In this document: positions 62,487 through 64,000 of the stretch, in pieces
Position numbering within the stretch: the first letter of the stretch is position 1
How the letters are laid out: each line of letters starts with the position of its first letter
From: Fontibacterium subtropicum
GTDB taxonomy: Bacteria > Pseudomonadota > Alphaproteobacteria > Pelagibacterales > Pelagibacteraceae
DNA length: 64,000 bases
Direction: 5' to 3'
Assembly: GCA_965235415.1 (NCBI GenBank)
Contig: CBDDXD010000001.1
Span: forward strand, 1 to 64,000
The notes under the pieces: generated by a model
Databases searched by the model: none
Told to the model about the DNA's origin: nothing
Seen by the model: the letters and a program-made list of their open reading frames with translations, nothing else
Made by a program: the position numbers and the translations under genes

Positions 62487-63314
62487 CTATTTTGATTTAA
62501 TTAATTTATCTATTCCTATTAGATCTTTAAGCAAATTCTCTAAGCCACCAAGAGGTATCATATTTGCACCATCGGATGGGGCTTTGTCTGGATTGTCGTG
62601 AGTTTCCAAAAAAACTGTTGAAATACCAACTGCAACAGCAGCTCTTGACAATGAACTAACAAATTGTCTTTCTCCACCACTGCTATCTCCTTTGCCTCCG
62701 GGTTGCTGAACAGAATGAGTGGCATCAAAAACTACTGGATAACCAAAATCAGCTAAAATTGACAATGAACGCATATCAGAAACCAATGTGTTGTATCCAA
62801 AACTAACTCCTCTTTCAGTGATTAATATTTTATTGTTACCGCTTTCCTCTATTTTTTTAATAACATTTTTCATATCCCAAGGAGCTAAAAATTGACCTTT
62901 TTTAATATTTACTATTTTATTTGTTTTAGCGGCAGCAACTAATAGGTCTGTTTGTCTGCATAAAAAAGCAGGGATTTGTATAATATCTACGACATCTGAA
63001 ACTATTTTGCATTGCTCTTCATTATGAATATCAGTGAGAATTGGAACATCTAAGTCTTTTGAAATGTAATCAAATATAGACAAAGACTTATCAAGTCCAA
63101 CTCCTCTTTTAGAATTTAAACTTGTTCTGTTAGCCTTATCAAAGGAACTTTTAAAAATAAATCCAATCTTTAATTTACTAGTAATTTCTTTAATCTTAGA
63201 AGCAATCATGTGAGAATGATCTTTGCTTTCAATTTGGCAAGGACCAGCAATTAAAGTTAAGGGAAGATCATTTCCTAAATTTACTTTTTTTATTTTAATA
63301 ATTTTATTTTTCAT
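62487..63314 (-). CDS. kdsA: 3-deoxy-8-phosphooctulonate synthase
   Basis: A 275-residue enzyme making Kdo-8-phosphate from arabinose-5-phosphate and PEP for lipopolysaccharide. LIAGPCQIESKDH near 21, FKSSFDKANRTS near 54, DIHNEEQC near 96 and FDATHSVQQPGG near 195 are the family blocks. No metal-binding Cys is found at the position of the metal-dependent class (GPCQ, DIHNE). It lies between pyrG and eno. Confidence 0.96.
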   Translation of the reverse strand: MKNKIIKIKKVNLGNDLPLTLIAGPCQIESKDHSHMIASKIKEITSKLKIGFIFKSSFDKANRTSLNSKRGVGLDKSLSIFDYISKDLDVPILTDIHNEEQCKIVSDVVDIIQIPAFLCRQTDLLVAAAKTNKIVNIKKGQFLAPWDMKNVIKKIEESGNNKILITERGVSFGYNTLVSDMRSLSILADFGYPVVFDATHSVQQPGGKGDSSGGERQFVSSLSRAAVAVGISTVFLETHDNPDKAPSDGANMIPLGGLENLLKDLIGIDKLIKSK

Positions 63315-64000
63315 AAATTTAAATTTTTATTTTTAATTGCTGCGTCAATGAAAGAAATAAATATCTTATGAGGTGAAAACGGTCGTGATTTTAATTCAGG
63401 ATGAAATTGAACCCCAAGAAACCATGGATGATCTTTAAGTTCTATAGCTTCTGGTAATTTTCCATCTGGTGAATTAGCTGAAAATATAACGCCTTTATTT
63501 TCTAACATTGATTTATATGAATTATTTACTTCATATCTATGTCTATGTCTTTCATGAATTAGGTCTTTGTTTCCATAAATCTTATAAAGCAATGTACCTT
63601 TTTTAACTTTTGCAGGATAAGAACCTAATCTCATTGAGCCCCCAATTTTATATTTTTCTCCCTTTAATATTTTTTTTCCTTTTATCCATTCTTCCATAAG
63701 ACAAACAACAGGATTTTTTGTTTTAGATAATTCTGTAGAATTGGAATCTTTTAGACCTAATAAATTTCTTGAAAGTTCTATAACAGATATTTGCATTCCA
63801 AAGCAAATTCCAAAAAATGGAATTTTTTTAGTTCTTGCAAATTGTACTGATAAAATTTTACCTTCGACACCACGTTTACCAAAGCCTCCAGGTATTAATA
63901 TTCCATTAGAATTTCCTAGTTTATTTTCTAAATCTTTTAAATTTTTAATATCAGAGGACTCAATCCAATTAAGATCTAAATTAATATCATTATAAACTGC
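63311..64000 (-). CDS. pyrG: CTP synthase, C-terminal part (cut by the window)
   Basis: The glutaminase part of CTP synthase, about 229 residues in one open frame running off the window edge. It reads AVYNDINLDLNWIESSDI, then GGFGKRGVEGK, the catalytic Cys in FFGICFGMQ and the His-Glu pair in VQFHPE. SMRLGSYPAKVKKGT and ERHRHRYEVN are also typical. The N-terminal amidoligase domain lies outside. Overlaps kdsA by 4 bases. Confidence 0.95.
   Translation of the reverse strand, partial: AVYNDINLDLNWIESSDIKNLKDLENKLGNSNGILIPGGFGKRGVEGKILSVQFARTKKIPFFGICFGMQISVIELSRNLLGLKDSNSTELSKTKNPVVCLMEEWIKGKKILKGEKYKIGGSMRLGSYPAKVKKGTLLYKIYGNKDLIHERHRHRYEVNNSYKSMLENKGVIFSANSPDGKLPEAIELKDHPWFLGVQFHPELKSRPFSPHKIFISFIDAAIKNKNLNL

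Overview
The window is very AT-rich, with densely packed genes and intergenic gaps of a few to a few tens of bases. Many start and stop codons overlap. The gene set is alphaproteobacterial: fused ispDF, the NtrY/NtrX pair, AapJQMP, an NDUFS4-like complex I subunit, ScpA/ScpB next to TatABC, and permuted blocks such as mltB-rlpA-dacC-tmk-holB-metG-tatD. Together with the base composition this points to a streamlined marine alphaproteobacterium of the SAR11 (Pelagibacterales) type. That assignment is inference from gene content, since no rRNA lies in the window.

Left end (1-3.6 kb) is the only accessory-looking part. It holds a tyrosine recombinase broken by two single-base indels and cut by the window edge, with a 9-7-9 inverted repeat just upstream of its start. 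Next come a lone cyclophilin-like gene, a two-gene operon of unknown function preceded by a hairpin-rich leader, and a secreted dienelactone-hydrolase-like gene broken by four single-base indels. From 3.6 to 12 kb lie a DUF502 membrane protein, a Tat-type M48 lipoprotein, tRNA-Lys, a frameshifted tatD, and an operon for peptidoglycan remodelling, dTMP synthesis, the clamp loader and methionyl-tRNA synthetase. From 12 to 34.5 kb lie tRNA-Ser, sdhE, recG, an SbmA-like transporter, an NDUFS4-like gene, gyrA and ssb diverging from uvrA, then secDF-yajC, serS, tatABC, scpAB, nagZ, argS and dgt diverging from erpA and xthA.

From 34.5 to 42.5 kb are a GDP-mannose enzyme, an AEC permease, ilvD, valS, a PIMT-like methyltransferase, tRNA-Cys, tRNA-Asn and an XRE regulator. 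This regulator diverges from a four-gene block of photolyase, FAD oxidoreductase, DUF1365 and a Cfa-like methyltransferase (42.5-47.1 kb). Then come the Aap amino-acid ABC transporter with an internal hairpin terminator, a GIY-YIG protein, gpsA, tRNA-Arg, a GAPDH with an unusual cofactor loop, and ntrX/ntrY. The start codon of ntrY is four bases from that of the divergent ispDF. The right end carries pgpA, pncC, a frameshifted RatA/COQ10-like gene, lipA, ftsB, eno, kdsA and the C-terminal third of pyrG.

Eight single-base frameshifts can be placed, and seven of them lie in the first 6 kb. Each broken gene becomes a clean full reading frame when one base is added or removed per site. Residual sequencing error near a contig end is therefore as likely as true gene decay. 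I see no rRNA, CRISPR array, transposase or complete prophage, and no clear new multi-gene system. The best candidates for something undescribed are the 1.36-2.6 kb two-gene unit with its structured leader and the recombinase-like dyad at 808-832. No stretch over 300 bases lacks a gene; the longest is 2431-2707.
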